Of a DNA stretch of 64,000 bases, positions 52,087 to 60,669 are shown piece by piece. Position numbers and translations under genes: made by a program. A model generated the notes under the pieces. It did no database searches. It saw only the letters and a program-made list of their open reading frames with translations, and had not been told where the DNA came from. The stretch comes from CAYUQT01 sp964596165. GTDB lineage: Bacteria > Planctomycetota > Phycisphaerae > UBA1845 > JAFGLZ01. The stretch is from assembly GCA_964596165.1 (NCBI GenBank), contig CAZQTW010000013.1, positions 48,002-112,001 on the forward strand, given 5' to 3'. Numbering within the stretch: the stretch's first letter is position 1; the number at the start of each line of letters is the position of its first letter.

Positions 52087-54747
52087 ATGAACACGTTCTT
52101 TAGGCCGTCAATGGGGCGGAGGGCTCTTCTCACGGTGATGATGTGCGAGACAGTCCTCGCCGAACAGAGGGCATCATTGCCGACCGACGTCCCCACCATT
52201 GGCTCGCTTAAGAAAGCCTGGAAGGTCTTCGTTGCACCGACAGTCCACACGGACATTGGATATACGGATCACCAGAGCAAGATCTCGGCCATTCACAACG
52301 CCAACACCGATCTGGCCATCACTTTGTGCCAGAAGTATCCGGACTACCGTTTCCGTCTGGAGTGTTCGTGGTCCGCACTCATGTACGAGCGATATCGCCA
52401 TTCGGATCAATTCAACAGACTGATGGACTTGGCGCGGCAGCGCCGAATCGGGGTTGAGTCCAACTATGTGAACATATTGAGCGGTTTGTGTTCGGCCGAG
52501 GAATTGACGCGTTTGTTGTACCCGTCGGCCGAACTGGCTCGACGGTTTGGTATCCCCTTCGAAACATGCACACAGAATGACACCCCCTCCTACGTATGGT
52601 CTTTCCCCACCGTCCTCCGACGAGCGGGCGTCAGGTACCTCACGATCGGCGTGAACAATAACGGAACCCGAGGGCCGATGCTTCGCGGAGGCTTGGACAA
52701 GCGATCACCGTTCTGGTGGGAAGGACCTGACGGCAGCAAGGTCCTGACGTGGTACACCGGCGGATACGTCGATGTCCATCACACCGGATTGGCAAAAGAC
52801 ATCCGGACGGCCGAAGCGAAGCTACCGAAGTGGCTGGCCGGCTGGGAGCAACGCGCGGATTATCCCTATGACGCCGTTCTGATCCACGGCGGCTACGGAG
52901 ACAACCAAGAAATCGCCGCATCGCTCGCAGAAACCGTCACCGCATGGAACAACAAATATGCCTCTCCCAAGATCACCATGACGGGATTCGGCGAGTTCTT
53001 CGACTACATCGAGAGGAAGTTCGCCGACAAGATCCCGACGATTCGTGGATGTGGCGGGTGTTGGTGGGAGGACGGAGCGGCCAGTTCGGCACACGAGACG
53101 GCCCTGAACCGCGCCAATCACCATCGAATTGCCGACGTCGAGGCCCTTTGGTCCACGCTGTCTCTGCTTGCATCCGGCACGGTCTATCCGAAGGAACGAA
53201 TCGCCAGAACCTGGGAGAACATCCTGCTCTATGACGAGCACACCTGGGGCGCACGCCGGTGGAATCTGAACCCCGAACATGACAGTATCGTCAAGCAATG
53301 GGCGACAAAGGCCGCCTTCGCCGTCGACGCCGACCGAGAGTCACGGTTACTGCTCGAAGAGGCCCTCTCTCTCCTCGGCAACAAGGTCGCCGGACGGGGC
53401 AAGGGCGTTCTCGTCTTCAATCCGCTCAGTTGGATTCGCACGGACATCGTCGGCAGCTCCATACCCCGCAATGCGGCGATAGCGGACGATAAGGGCCGCC
53501 TCATTCCATTCCAGATCATCTCGGAAGACGACTCCGCCCAAGCGGTGCGATTCGTGGCCGAAAGCGTGCCGGCTTTGGGTTATCGCCGCTACGACATTGT
53601 CAGCTCTTCCGCAGCCCCGGCCTCGACGCACAAGCCGGCGGAGGCACCGCGCTTCGTCGAAAACCGTTTCTACAAGATCACCCTGGACGATCGCTCCGGT
53701 GGCATTTCGAGCATCCTGGACAAGGCAACCGGCGCTGAATGGGTCGATTCGGCAAGCCCGTACAAACTCGGCGAGGTGATCTACGCTTCGGGCGGCAAAG
53801 GGACGCGGGCCCTTGACTGGAAGTACCTCAAGCCGGCCAGGTTTGACTTCGACCGTCCCCAGCGAGCGAGCTGGCGGACCACCGCCCAAGGGCCGATCCA
53901 GCGGACAGTTCGATCGGGCTTCCAACTCAAGATGTTCCCCGAGGCCGGCCTTGAAGTGACCCTTTATGAGGACCTGAAGCGGATAGACCTCACCGTCCTT
54001 CTTAACAAGACCCTCACCTATGAGTTGGAGGGTGTGTACGTCGCCTTTCCGTTCGCCGCCGATAAGCCCAGGTTCAGGATTGAAGTCGGCGGGGCCTGGG
54101 TTCGACCCGATCAGGACATGCTCCCCGGCGCCTGCCTCGATTGGTTCTGCACCCAAAACAGTGTGATCCTCGAAACCGAACGATGTGCCCTCAGTTGGTC
54201 GCCGGTGGATACCCCACTGTTTTCCCTCTGCGACATTAACACGGGTAAGTGGCTCGAGAAGCTCGAGATGAAAAACGGCTCCGTCTTCGCCTATGTCATG
54301 AACAATTACTGGCCGACGAACTACAAGCCGGGTCAGGGCGGAAGAATGGCGTTTCGATACTCCATCACGTCGGACAAGGCGATATCGACGGTTGCGGGAA
54401 CGCAACACGGTTGGGGCGCGAACCAGCCGTTGATCGCTATGCCGGTTGCCGTGCCAACCGAAGGGCATGCGCTGCCTGGGACAAGGTCCATATGCATGCT
54501 CAGCTCGCCCAACGTTGTGCTGACGGCCTTCAAACCCGCGGAGGACGGGGCAGGACATATCTTCCGAATCATGGAGGTCGCGGGGCGCCCGGCGCGATTT
54601 GAACTTGCATGCGACGCCTTGTCCGCATGGAAGCAGGCTTGGCGGTGCGATTCCGTTGAACGGACGCTCGCTCCCTTGCCCCTGAGCGGTTGCCGCGTCC
54701 AGATCGCCGTCGATGCGTTCGGCATCGAAACCATCCGCCTGAAGTGA
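52087..54747 (+). CDS. Secreted GH38 alpha-mannosidase-like glycoside hydrolase
   Basis: An 886-residue exported protein of the GH38 fold. The N-terminal barrel carries the zinc-site motif VHTDIGYTD (His54, Asp56), the expected nucleophile Asp165 in TQNDTPSY, and the late histidine in YDEHTWGA (His385), matching the four zinc ligands of known GH38 enzymes. A helical region and long C-terminal beta-sandwich domains follow. The signal peptide is short (about residues 1-26). ATG at 52087 has GAGG upstream; longer in-frame versions are rejected because they overlap the promoter. Retaining alpha-mannosidase activity is the family expectation, though the first motif departs from the usual HxHxDxGW. 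Confidence 0.88.
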   Translation: MNTFFRPSMGRRALLTVMMCETVLAEQRASLPTDVPTIGSLKKAWKVFVAPTVHTDIGYTDHQSKISAIHNANTDLAITLCQKYPDYRFRLECSWSALMYERYRHSDQFNRLMDLARQRRIGVESNYVNILSGLCSAEELTRLLYPSAELARRFGIPFETCTQNDTPSYVWSFPTVLRRAGVRYLTIGVNNNGTRGPMLRGGLDKRSPFWWEGPDGSKVLTWYTGGYVDVHHTGLAKDIRTAEAKLPKWLAGWEQRADYPYDAVLIHGGYGDNQEIAASLAETVTAWNNKYASPKITMTGFGEFFDYIERKFADKIPTIRGCGGCWWEDGAASSAHETALNRANHHRIADVEALWSTLSLLASGTVYPKERIARTWENILLYDEHTWGARRWNLNPEHDSIVKQWATKAAFAVDADRESRLLLEEALSLLGNKVAGRGKGVLVFNPLSWIRTDIVGSSIPRNAAIADDKGRLIPFQIISEDDSAQAVRFVAESVPALGYRRYDIVSSSAAPASTHKPAEAPRFVENRFYKITLDDRSGGISSILDKATGAEWVDSASPYKLGEVIYASGGKGTRALDWKYLKPARFDFDRPQRASWRTTAQGPIQRTVRSGFQLKMFPEAGLEVTLYEDLKRIDLTVLLNKTLTYELEGVYVAFPFAADKPRFRIEVGGAWVRPDQDMLPGACLDWFCTQNSVILETERCALSWSPVDTPLFSLCDINTGKWLEKLEMKNGSVFAYVMNNYWPTNYKPGQGGRMAFRYSITSDKAISTVAGTQHGWGANQPLIAMPVAVPTEGHALPGTRSICMLSSPNVVLTAFKPAEDGAGHIFRIMEVAGRPARFELACDALSAWKQAWRCDSVERTLAPLPLSGCRVQIAVDAFGIETIRLK

Positions 54748-54863
54748 TACCGTATGGGCATGAGAGGATCAGGCGGCCAGTCGGTCGAAGGGATTCTTCT
54801 TCGCGAGTCGTCACGTAGAGGGACCGCAGAACAAACAAATACCGTCCAATCGGGCAAGGACGA

Positions 54864-55907
54864 TTGCACCAGGAACGCGTTCACATACTGAACCTGGACA
54901 AAGCTCAACTGACCGAGCGATTGGCCTCTGTCGGGCATCAGCGGTATCGCGCCGACCAGGTATTGGAGTGGATCTATCGCAGACGGACGCTCTCGTTCGA
55001 CGCCATGACCAACCTCCGCAAAGCGACTCGTGAACAGTTGGCGCAACAGATGGCCATCTATACCTCCCAGGTCGATCGCCATCAGCAGGCGGACGACGGA
55101 ACGTTCAAGCTGCTGCTCCGCTGGCCGGATGGTCAGACCAGCGAATGCGTGATGATTCCTCAGGAGGACCGGCGGACGGTATGCGTCAGCACGCAGGTGG
55201 GCTGCCCGGTCGGGTGCGTATTCTGTGCTAGCGGCGTCGGCGGCCTGGTCCGAAATCTGACACGCGGCGAGATCGTCGAGCAGGCGATGCAAGCCTGGCA
55301 ACACCTCCCTTCCGACGAACGAATCAGCCACGTTGTCATCATGGGCATCGGCGAACCGCTGGCCAACTACGACGCCGTCATATCCGCGATTCGCACGATG
55401 AACGCCGAGTGGGGAATGGGAATTGCGGCACGGCGAATCACCCTGAGTACTACCGGCCTTCCGACACCGATCCGCAGGCTGGCACGGGAAGGGCTGCAAA
55501 TCGGGTTGGCGATCTCACTTCATGCCCCGAACGACGACCTGCGACGAGGACTCGTCCCCTGGGCGAACCGCGTACCCATCGATGAACTGGTGAGTGCGGC
55601 TCGAGACTACTTCGACATCACCGGCCGCGAAGTGACACTCGAGTATGTCTTGCTCGCGGACGTGAACGATTCGCCCGCCGAGGCTAAGCAGCTTGCTTCT
55701 CTCGCCAAGCGGATCCGCTGCAACGTCAACCTGATTCGCTACAATCCGGTGAGTGGGCTGCCTTACCGCCGTCCGACCGGCGATGCAGCGCATGCATTCG
55801 CGCAAATACTCCGCAAAGCCGGAGTGAACACCCACATACGCCCCAGTCGCGGTTCCCAGATTGAGGCTGCCTGCGGTCAGTTGCGGCGGCAGCAAACCCC
55901 TCTATAA
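54864..55907 (+). CDS. rlmN: 23S rRNA (adenine2503-C2)/tRNA methyltransferase RlmN
   Basis: A 347-residue radical SAM enzyme that methylates A2503 of 23S rRNA and A37 of some tRNAs. The cluster motif is GCPVGCVFCASG with Cys114, Cys118 and Cys121. The C-terminal catalytic Cys337 lies in RGSQIEAACGQL. The acceptor Glu sits in SECVMIP, and the GIGEPLANY and LSTTGLP segments are typical. The start is TTG at 54864 with AGGA upstream; no ATG gives a full-length protein. Length and motifs fit RlmN, not the Cfr resistance enzyme, although these are close relatives. Confidence 0.95.
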   Translation: MHQERVHILNLDKAQLTERLASVGHQRYRADQVLEWIYRRRTLSFDAMTNLRKATREQLAQQMAIYTSQVDRHQQADDGTFKLLLRWPDGQTSECVMIPQEDRRTVCVSTQVGCPVGCVFCASGVGGLVRNLTRGEIVEQAMQAWQHLPSDERISHVVIMGIGEPLANYDAVISAIRTMNAEWGMGIAARRITLSTTGLPTPIRRLAREGLQIGLAISLHAPNDDLRRGLVPWANRVPIDELVSAARDYFDITGREVTLEYVLLADVNDSPAEAKQLASLAKRIRCNVNLIRYNPVSGLPYRRPTGDAAHAFAQILRKAGVNTHIRPSRGSQIEAACGQLRRQQTPL

Positions 55908-55910
55908 TGA

Positions 55911-55922
55911 TCGCACGTGCGA
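55911..55922. promoter_or_regulatory. 12-bp perfect palindrome after rlmN
   Basis: TCGCACGTGCGA begins four bases after the rlmN stop. With no loop it is a poor hairpin and looks more like a protein-binding or modification site. Confidence 0.3.
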
Positions 55923-56030
55923 CGGAACGGGGCATGGCGCTTGAGCGCCGGAACTCAAGAAGCCGCCAACCGCCGTAATCGCGAGGCGGAATACAAGGGC
56001 ACAGTCCATGGGCCTCGTGTGGGGGCCCTC

Positions 56031-56058
56031 GAATTCCGGCTCCTGGCTCCTGAATCCC
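56031..56058. repeat. Degenerate heptamer tract, four units
   Basis: GAATTCC, GGCTCCT, GGCTCCT and GAATCCC follow each other with 7-base periodicity, the same unit length as the tracts at 20071 and 20142. It lies in the 222-base gap between rlmN and the isomerase gene. Confidence 0.5.
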
Positions 56059-56129
56059 GCTGAGCAGCGTCCCACCGTTGGAGCGATGGGACACTGAATG
56101 GACGGTCCTGTCATCGAGAGGAGACGGCG

Positions 56130-56960
56130 ATGAAACCCTTCGACATCGGTGTGTGCAGTTGGTCGCTCAAACAGCCGGATCTTGCCACAACCTGCAAGGT
56201 TGCCAAGGAGGAACTCGGACTGAAGCTCATTCAGATCGGCTTCTTCGATACCTCGATCCTCGACGAATCCAAGGATGACGATATTCTGGAGACCGTGGAG
56301 CGGGCCGGCATGGAGGTCAGCGCCACGTGCATCGGGTATGCAGGCGAAGACTACTCCTCCATTGCCCAGATCGCGAAGACGGGCGGCTACTTGCCCGATC
56401 CGTATTGGGACGAGCGGTTCAAGCTGACGCTGCGAGTGCGCGACATCACGGCCAAGCTTGGCACCAAGATGCTCGCGACCCACATCGGTTTCGTACCGCA
56501 CGACAAACAGTCCGCCGCCTACGCGACCATGGTGGACCGACTCAAGAAGGTCACTGACTCCCTTGGCGAACTGGGCATCACACTGGTCATGGAGACCGGT
56601 CAGGAACCGCCTGATGCATTGGTCGATTTCATCAAGGCGGTGGGACGACCCAACATCCGGGTCAATTTCGACCCGGCCAACATGATTCTCTACGGTGTGG
56701 GTAAGCCGACGGAGGCAATCGACGTCCTTAAGGACTACATCGTGCACGTTCACGCCAAGGATGCGACCTGGTCCGAGGCCCCCGGCAAGGAATGGGGAGC
56801 GGAGGTTGTGCTGGGAACGGGGCAGGCCGACATACCGCAAATCGTGGCCAAACTGAAGTCTTACGGCTTCAAAGGGCCCCTGGTTATCGAACGTGAGGCG
56901 GGAGAGACTCGCATCGCCGACGTGAAAACAGCAATCAGGCTGCTCAAGACGCTCGTCTGA
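56130..56960 (+). CDS. Sugar phosphate isomerase/epimerase, xylose isomerase-like TIM barrel
   Basis: A 276-residue cytoplasmic TIM-barrel protein of the AP endonuclease 2/sugar isomerase superfamily. The metal ligands expected for the fold are visible: VMETGQE (Glu), VNFDPANM (Asp), HVHAKDA (His) and IEREAG (Glu) near the C-terminus. GAGAGGAG lies upstream of the ATG. It has no Tat signal, in contrast to the exported relative at 7222-8217. It probably interconverts keto-sugars or sugar phosphates. The substrate cannot be told from sequence. Confidence 0.9.
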   Translation: MKPFDIGVCSWSLKQPDLATTCKVAKEELGLKLIQIGFFDTSILDESKDDDILETVERAGMEVSATCIGYAGEDYSSIAQIAKTGGYLPDPYWDERFKLTLRVRDITAKLGTKMLATHIGFVPHDKQSAAYATMVDRLKKVTDSLGELGITLVMETGQEPPDALVDFIKAVGRPNIRVNFDPANMILYGVGKPTEAIDVLKDYIVHVHAKDATWSEAPGKEWGAEVVLGTGQADIPQIVAKLKSYGFKGPLVIEREAGETRIADVKTAIRLLKTLV

Positions 56961-57499
56961 TCCGCTTCACACGACCGCGGTGGGACGTCAACTCCAGAAC
57001 AGGCCCGGCGCCGGCGACGCCCTTCGACCTCTCGGGTCCGACAACAAGCTGCTGACACCCTTCAGCGGCCAGTGGGGTTTTCGTCGGTACTTTCAGGAGA
57101 AGCACAGAAATGTGCCAACGTCCGAGAACCTCCTTTGGCAACACCTCCATACCCCTCCTCTCGCCAATCGTCTCGGTTCGCACCAAGGGAAGTGACGCCT
57201 TGGCCCCTCGGCAGTGCGATAACCGGGAGCATCCGGAATCCATCCGCCGGATGACCGGAGCCACCAAGCCTCTACCTCTCGGCTTGTAGCCTTGGGCGGC
57301 TGAAAGCCGTATCACCCTTGGCTATCGGACCTGAGCATACAGAAGGACTCCAAGTAACGGATCCCATTATCCGCCAAAGCAGTTAAGGCACCCTGCCTAG
57401 GATCCCGATGCTCACCTAGGGCCCGGGCCACGCGACCGGCACGGAGCACGTGCATGGTCGCATGGGCAAGGCACGCAAGAAATCGGTCGAGGCGTAAGG
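56961..57499. other. 539-base gap with clustered stem-loops
   Basis: No credible gene: the open frames here have no family resemblance and no good start. Three perfect stems occur within 80 bases (57230-57309), listed separately, and two CCTAGG boxes lie near 57398 and 57415. The gap precedes the hybrid histidine kinase gene. Confidence 0.55.
57230..57309 (+). ncRNA. Candidate structured RNA upstream of the hybrid kinase
   Basis: Three consecutive perfect stems: CATCCGG/CCGGATG (57230-57236 with 57247-57253, 10-base loop), CAAGCC/GGCTTG (57065+200 offset: 57265-57270 with 57281-57286, 10-base loop) and CGGCT/AGCCG (57297-57301 with 57305-57309, 3-base GAA loop). I compared it by eye with the c-di-GMP-I and cobalamin riboswitch consensus and see no match. 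The strand is not certain; it could be a leader element of the kinase gene about 190 bases downstream, or chance in GC-rich DNA. Confidence 0.3.
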
Positions 57500-60400
57500 A
57501 TGCTCGTCGAGTTCTTCAACGACAGGCTGGACTACGTGTTCTTCTTATGCGGCCAGACTTTTGTCCTGCTGGCCGCAATCTGCCTGATTCTTCGGCTGAA
57601 GGCCTCTACATGCGAGACACCCATAAGCTCACTTGCCTGGGGCTGGTTGGGGTTGTTCGGCCTCATGCAGGGAATCGCCAATTGGCTGGACCTTTTCACC
57701 CTGAACCGAAACGACACAGCACCCGTTGAGGTTCTCCGCCTTTGCTTGCTGGCCGCATCCTACTGTTTTCTGCTGGAATTTCACCGAGCGTCTCAGTCCA
57801 CTCCAACGGCCAGGATCGCCGGACGTTTGATCTACATTCCGCTCATCGCTCTAACCGCCCTGGGCGGCTGGTCGGGTCTGAACGGACTCAACGCGGTCTG
57901 CCGCTATACCCTCGGTCTGGTAAGCGGATCGCTCGCGTTCCTGACGCTCTTGCGAGCATCGACGGTCTGCTCCAGGTCACGCCGCTCGCTGCTGGCCGCC
58001 GCTATCGGCATGGGAATCTACACACCGACCGTCGGCATCCTCGTTCCCCCGGCCGCGTTCGTGCCGGCGTCGCTGGTCAACCAAGATTCCTTCATTGCAT
58101 TCACCGGATTCCCCCTCCAGCTACTCGCCGGGCTGATGGCCCTGCTTATCGCGGCAGCCCTTTGGCACTGCCAACTCGTATCCGGACACACCACCCAAGA
58201 CGCCGACGACCTCGTTCTCAAGAAGAACACCCGCTTTGCATGCGCCTTTACGCTTGCCATGGGAGCCGTCTTGACGGGTGGGTGGGTCCTAACCGAATAC
58301 GCAGGCATGGAACGAGCCGCCGAGCAGCGCATTAACGCCATGCGCCAGGCAACGCTCCTGGCGGGCGCCATCGACCCTGACGGCATCACCGACCTGCATT
58401 CGGGATCGCCGGATCTGTCGCGTAAGAGCCGCCTCGCGCTCTGTCGAAAGCTGATCCGCATTCAGGAAGGCAATCCTCACATCAGACGTATATACGTCTT
58501 TCGTCCAGGCGAGCGGACGCCGTCGCTTGCACTCGAGTCGATCCGCGGTTCTCTCGTGACGGGGGCGAGCCCCAGAAGACAATCCACCGACACCTTTCAA
58601 ACGGCATGTGACGCCTTTGATACGGACCGCGCCACTGCGGTCGGCCCGTACGACGACCTGTCCGAGTACCTGGTTGCCGGATTTGCTCCGCTCCATAACC
58701 CGACGACTCAGCGGCGTGTCGGGGTCCTCGGTTTGGAGATATGCACCCACGAGTGGAAAAGGACCATCGCCGCGCACCGTCTCATTCCCATCATCATCAC
58801 GCTCTTGATCGCACAGGCTCTAACCCTGCTTCTCCTGGTTCGCCAACGAATGCAGGATGTCGCGGAACGCGTTGCCGGATCTGAGAGACAGTACCGAAGC
58901 ATGTTCGAAGACAATGCGGCCGCCGTGATGCTCATCGATCCTGTAACCGGAGACATTGTGGATGCCAACGTGGCCGCTTGCTCGTACTATGGGTTCTCAC
59001 ACGAGCAATTCACTCGGCTGAATATCACTGAGATACAACCGATGCCGAAGGAACAGTGGGCCGAACTGATTGCCGGATCGCGTTCGGGAGTCGGCAAGCA
59101 GTTTGGAACGTGCCACCGTCTGGCGTCCGGCGTGGTCCGCGACGTTGAGTGCTATTTCACGTGGCTGTCATTTCGTGGCGCGCCGCGCATCCATGCGATC
59201 GTCGTTGACGTCACGGAGCGAAAACGCGCGGAGGAAGCCTTGCAGGAAAGCAATGCCATGTTGCGAGGGGCGCTTCGGCGCGAGAAACAGGTTTCGACCC
59301 AGCTCGAAGCCGCGATGGAACAGCTCCGTACCGCCATGGAAGCAGCCAAGGCCGCCACTCAGTCGAAGAGTGAATTCTTGGCCAACATGAGTCACGAGAT
59401 TCGTACGCCGATGACCGCCATCGTCGGCTTCGCCGACGCGCTCCTTGATCCCGATCAGTCGGAAGCCGATCGCCTCGATGCCGTACGAACCATCCAACGC
59501 AATAGCGAGTATCTGCTCAGCATCATCAACGACATTCTCGATCTCTCCAAGATCGAGGCGGGCAAGATGGCAATCGAACACATTCCGTGTTCGCCCTGCC
59601 AGGTGGTCGCCGAAGTGGTCTCTCTGATGAAGGTCCGGGCGGATGCGAAGGGATTGGCATTCAACGTCGAATACCTCGGCGCGGTCCCGGAACAGATCCA
59701 CACGGACCCCACGCGCCTTCGTCAGATCCTCATCAATCTCATTGGTAACGCCATAAAGTTCACCGAGGTCGGCGGTGTCCGACTCATCGCCCGTTTCGTG
59801 AATGAAACCAAGCCGATGATGCAGTTCGATGTGCTGGACACGGGCATCGGAATGACTCCCGGCCAAATGAGCGCGGTGTTCCGTCCGTTCACCCAGGCGG
59901 ACACATCGACCACCCGACAGTTCGGCGGCACAGGACTGGGACTGTCGATCAGCAAACGGCTCGCGGAAATGTTGGGAGGCGACATCTCTATCCTGAACTC
60001 CGAGGTCGGCATGGGTACGTGCTTCCGGGTGTCGGTCGAAACCGGCCCGTTGGACGGCGTTGAAATGATCGACGACCCCACCGACGTGACAATGCTCGCC
60101 GCGGAAAAACCCAAGGAGGCCAACCTGTCGTCGGACGCACTCGACTGCCGCGTCCTACTTGCCGAGGATGGACCTGACAACCAACGCCTGATCGCACATG
60201 TACTCAGAAAGGCAGGGGCGGAAGTAACCATCGTTGAGAATGGCAAGCTGGCCCTGGACAATGCATTGGACGCTCACGAACAGGGCATCGCGTTCGACGT
60301 GATCCTGATGGACATGCAGATGCCCGTAATGGACGGTTACGAGGCAACCGCACTCTTGCGCCAAAAGGGCTATTCCGGACCGATCATCGCCCTGACAGCC

Positions 60401-60574
60401 CACGCCATGACCGGCGACCGCGAGAAGTGCATCCGGGCCGGGTGCGACGATTTCGCCACCAAACCCATCGATCGAAAGAAACTGATCGCAACGATTCGTT
60501 CCATCCTGCAGCGATCGGGCCTCTCCTCCGATCCCGCCGCCGACAACCTTCGACCCGTGGCCACGACCGATTGA
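57500..60574 (+). CDS. Hybrid sensor histidine kinase with 7-8 transmembrane N-terminus and receiver domain
   Basis: A 1024-residue membrane kinase. About seven helices span residues 10-220, an eighth lies at 247-266, then an extracytoplasmic segment (267-428), a last helix (429-448), a PAS domain (about 462-575), a short coiled coil, HisKA with His632 (SEFLANMSHEIRTP), HATPase (N box LIGNAIKF around Asn750, G1 DTGIGM 780-785, G2 GGTGLGLSI 809-817) and a receiver domain (885-1005) with Asp938 (ILMDMQMP) and the switch Lys in ATKPID. No HPt domain or output regulator is encoded next to it. The ligand is unknown. AAGG directly precedes the ATG; GAGG is a few bases further up. Confidence 0.95.
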   Translation: MLVEFFNDRLDYVFFLCGQTFVLLAAICLILRLKASTCETPISSLAWGWLGLFGLMQGIANWLDLFTLNRNDTAPVEVLRLCLLAASYCFLLEFHRASQSTPTARIAGRLIYIPLIALTALGGWSGLNGLNAVCRYTLGLVSGSLAFLTLLRASTVCSRSRRSLLAAAIGMGIYTPTVGILVPPAAFVPASLVNQDSFIAFTGFPLQLLAGLMALLIAAALWHCQLVSGHTTQDADDLVLKKNTRFACAFTLAMGAVLTGGWVLTEYAGMERAAEQRINAMRQATLLAGAIDPDGITDLHSGSPDLSRKSRLALCRKLIRIQEGNPHIRRIYVFRPGERTPSLALESIRGSLVTGASPRRQSTDTFQTACDAFDTDRATAVGPYDDLSEYLVAGFAPLHNPTTQRRVGVLGLEICTHEWKRTIAAHRLIPIIITLLIAQALTLLLLVRQRMQDVAERVAGSERQYRSMFEDNAAAVMLIDPVTGDIVDANVAACSYYGFSHEQFTRLNITEIQPMPKEQWAELIAGSRSGVGKQFGTCHRLASGVVRDVECYFTWLSFRGAPRIHAIVVDVTERKRAEEALQESNAMLRGALRREKQVSTQLEAAMEQLRTAMEAAKAATQSKSEFLANMSHEIRTPMTAIVGFADALLDPDQSEADRLDAVRTIQRNSEYLLSIINDILDLSKIEAGKMAIEHIPCSPCQVVAEVVSLMKVRADAKGLAFNVEYLGAVPEQIHTDPTRLRQILINLIGNAIKFTEVGGVRLIARFVNETKPMMQFDVLDTGIGMTPGQMSAVFRPFTQADTSTTRQFGGTGLGLSISKRLAEMLGGDISILNSEVGMGTCFRVSVETGPLDGVEMIDDPTDVTMLAAEKPKEANLSSDALDCRVLLAEDGPDNQRLIAHVLRKAGAEVTIVENGKLALDNALDAHEQGIAFDVILMDMQMPVMDGYEATALLRQKGYSGPIIALTAHAMTGDREKCIRAGCDDFATKPIDRKKLIATIRSILQRSGLSSDPAADNLRPVATTD

Positions 60575-60669
60575 GACCAACGGTCGCCCTGATCTCCGAA
60601 TCACAAGGGCAACGACAGTCCGACGCACCTCCAATCGGGTTTATTCCATCCGGCAGCGACCTGAGCCGC

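Noticed and set aside
56961..57499. c-di-GMP or cobalamin riboswitch in the gap before the hybrid kinase
   Set aside because: Core conserved bases of these classes are not found on either strand by eye; only generic stem-loops are present.
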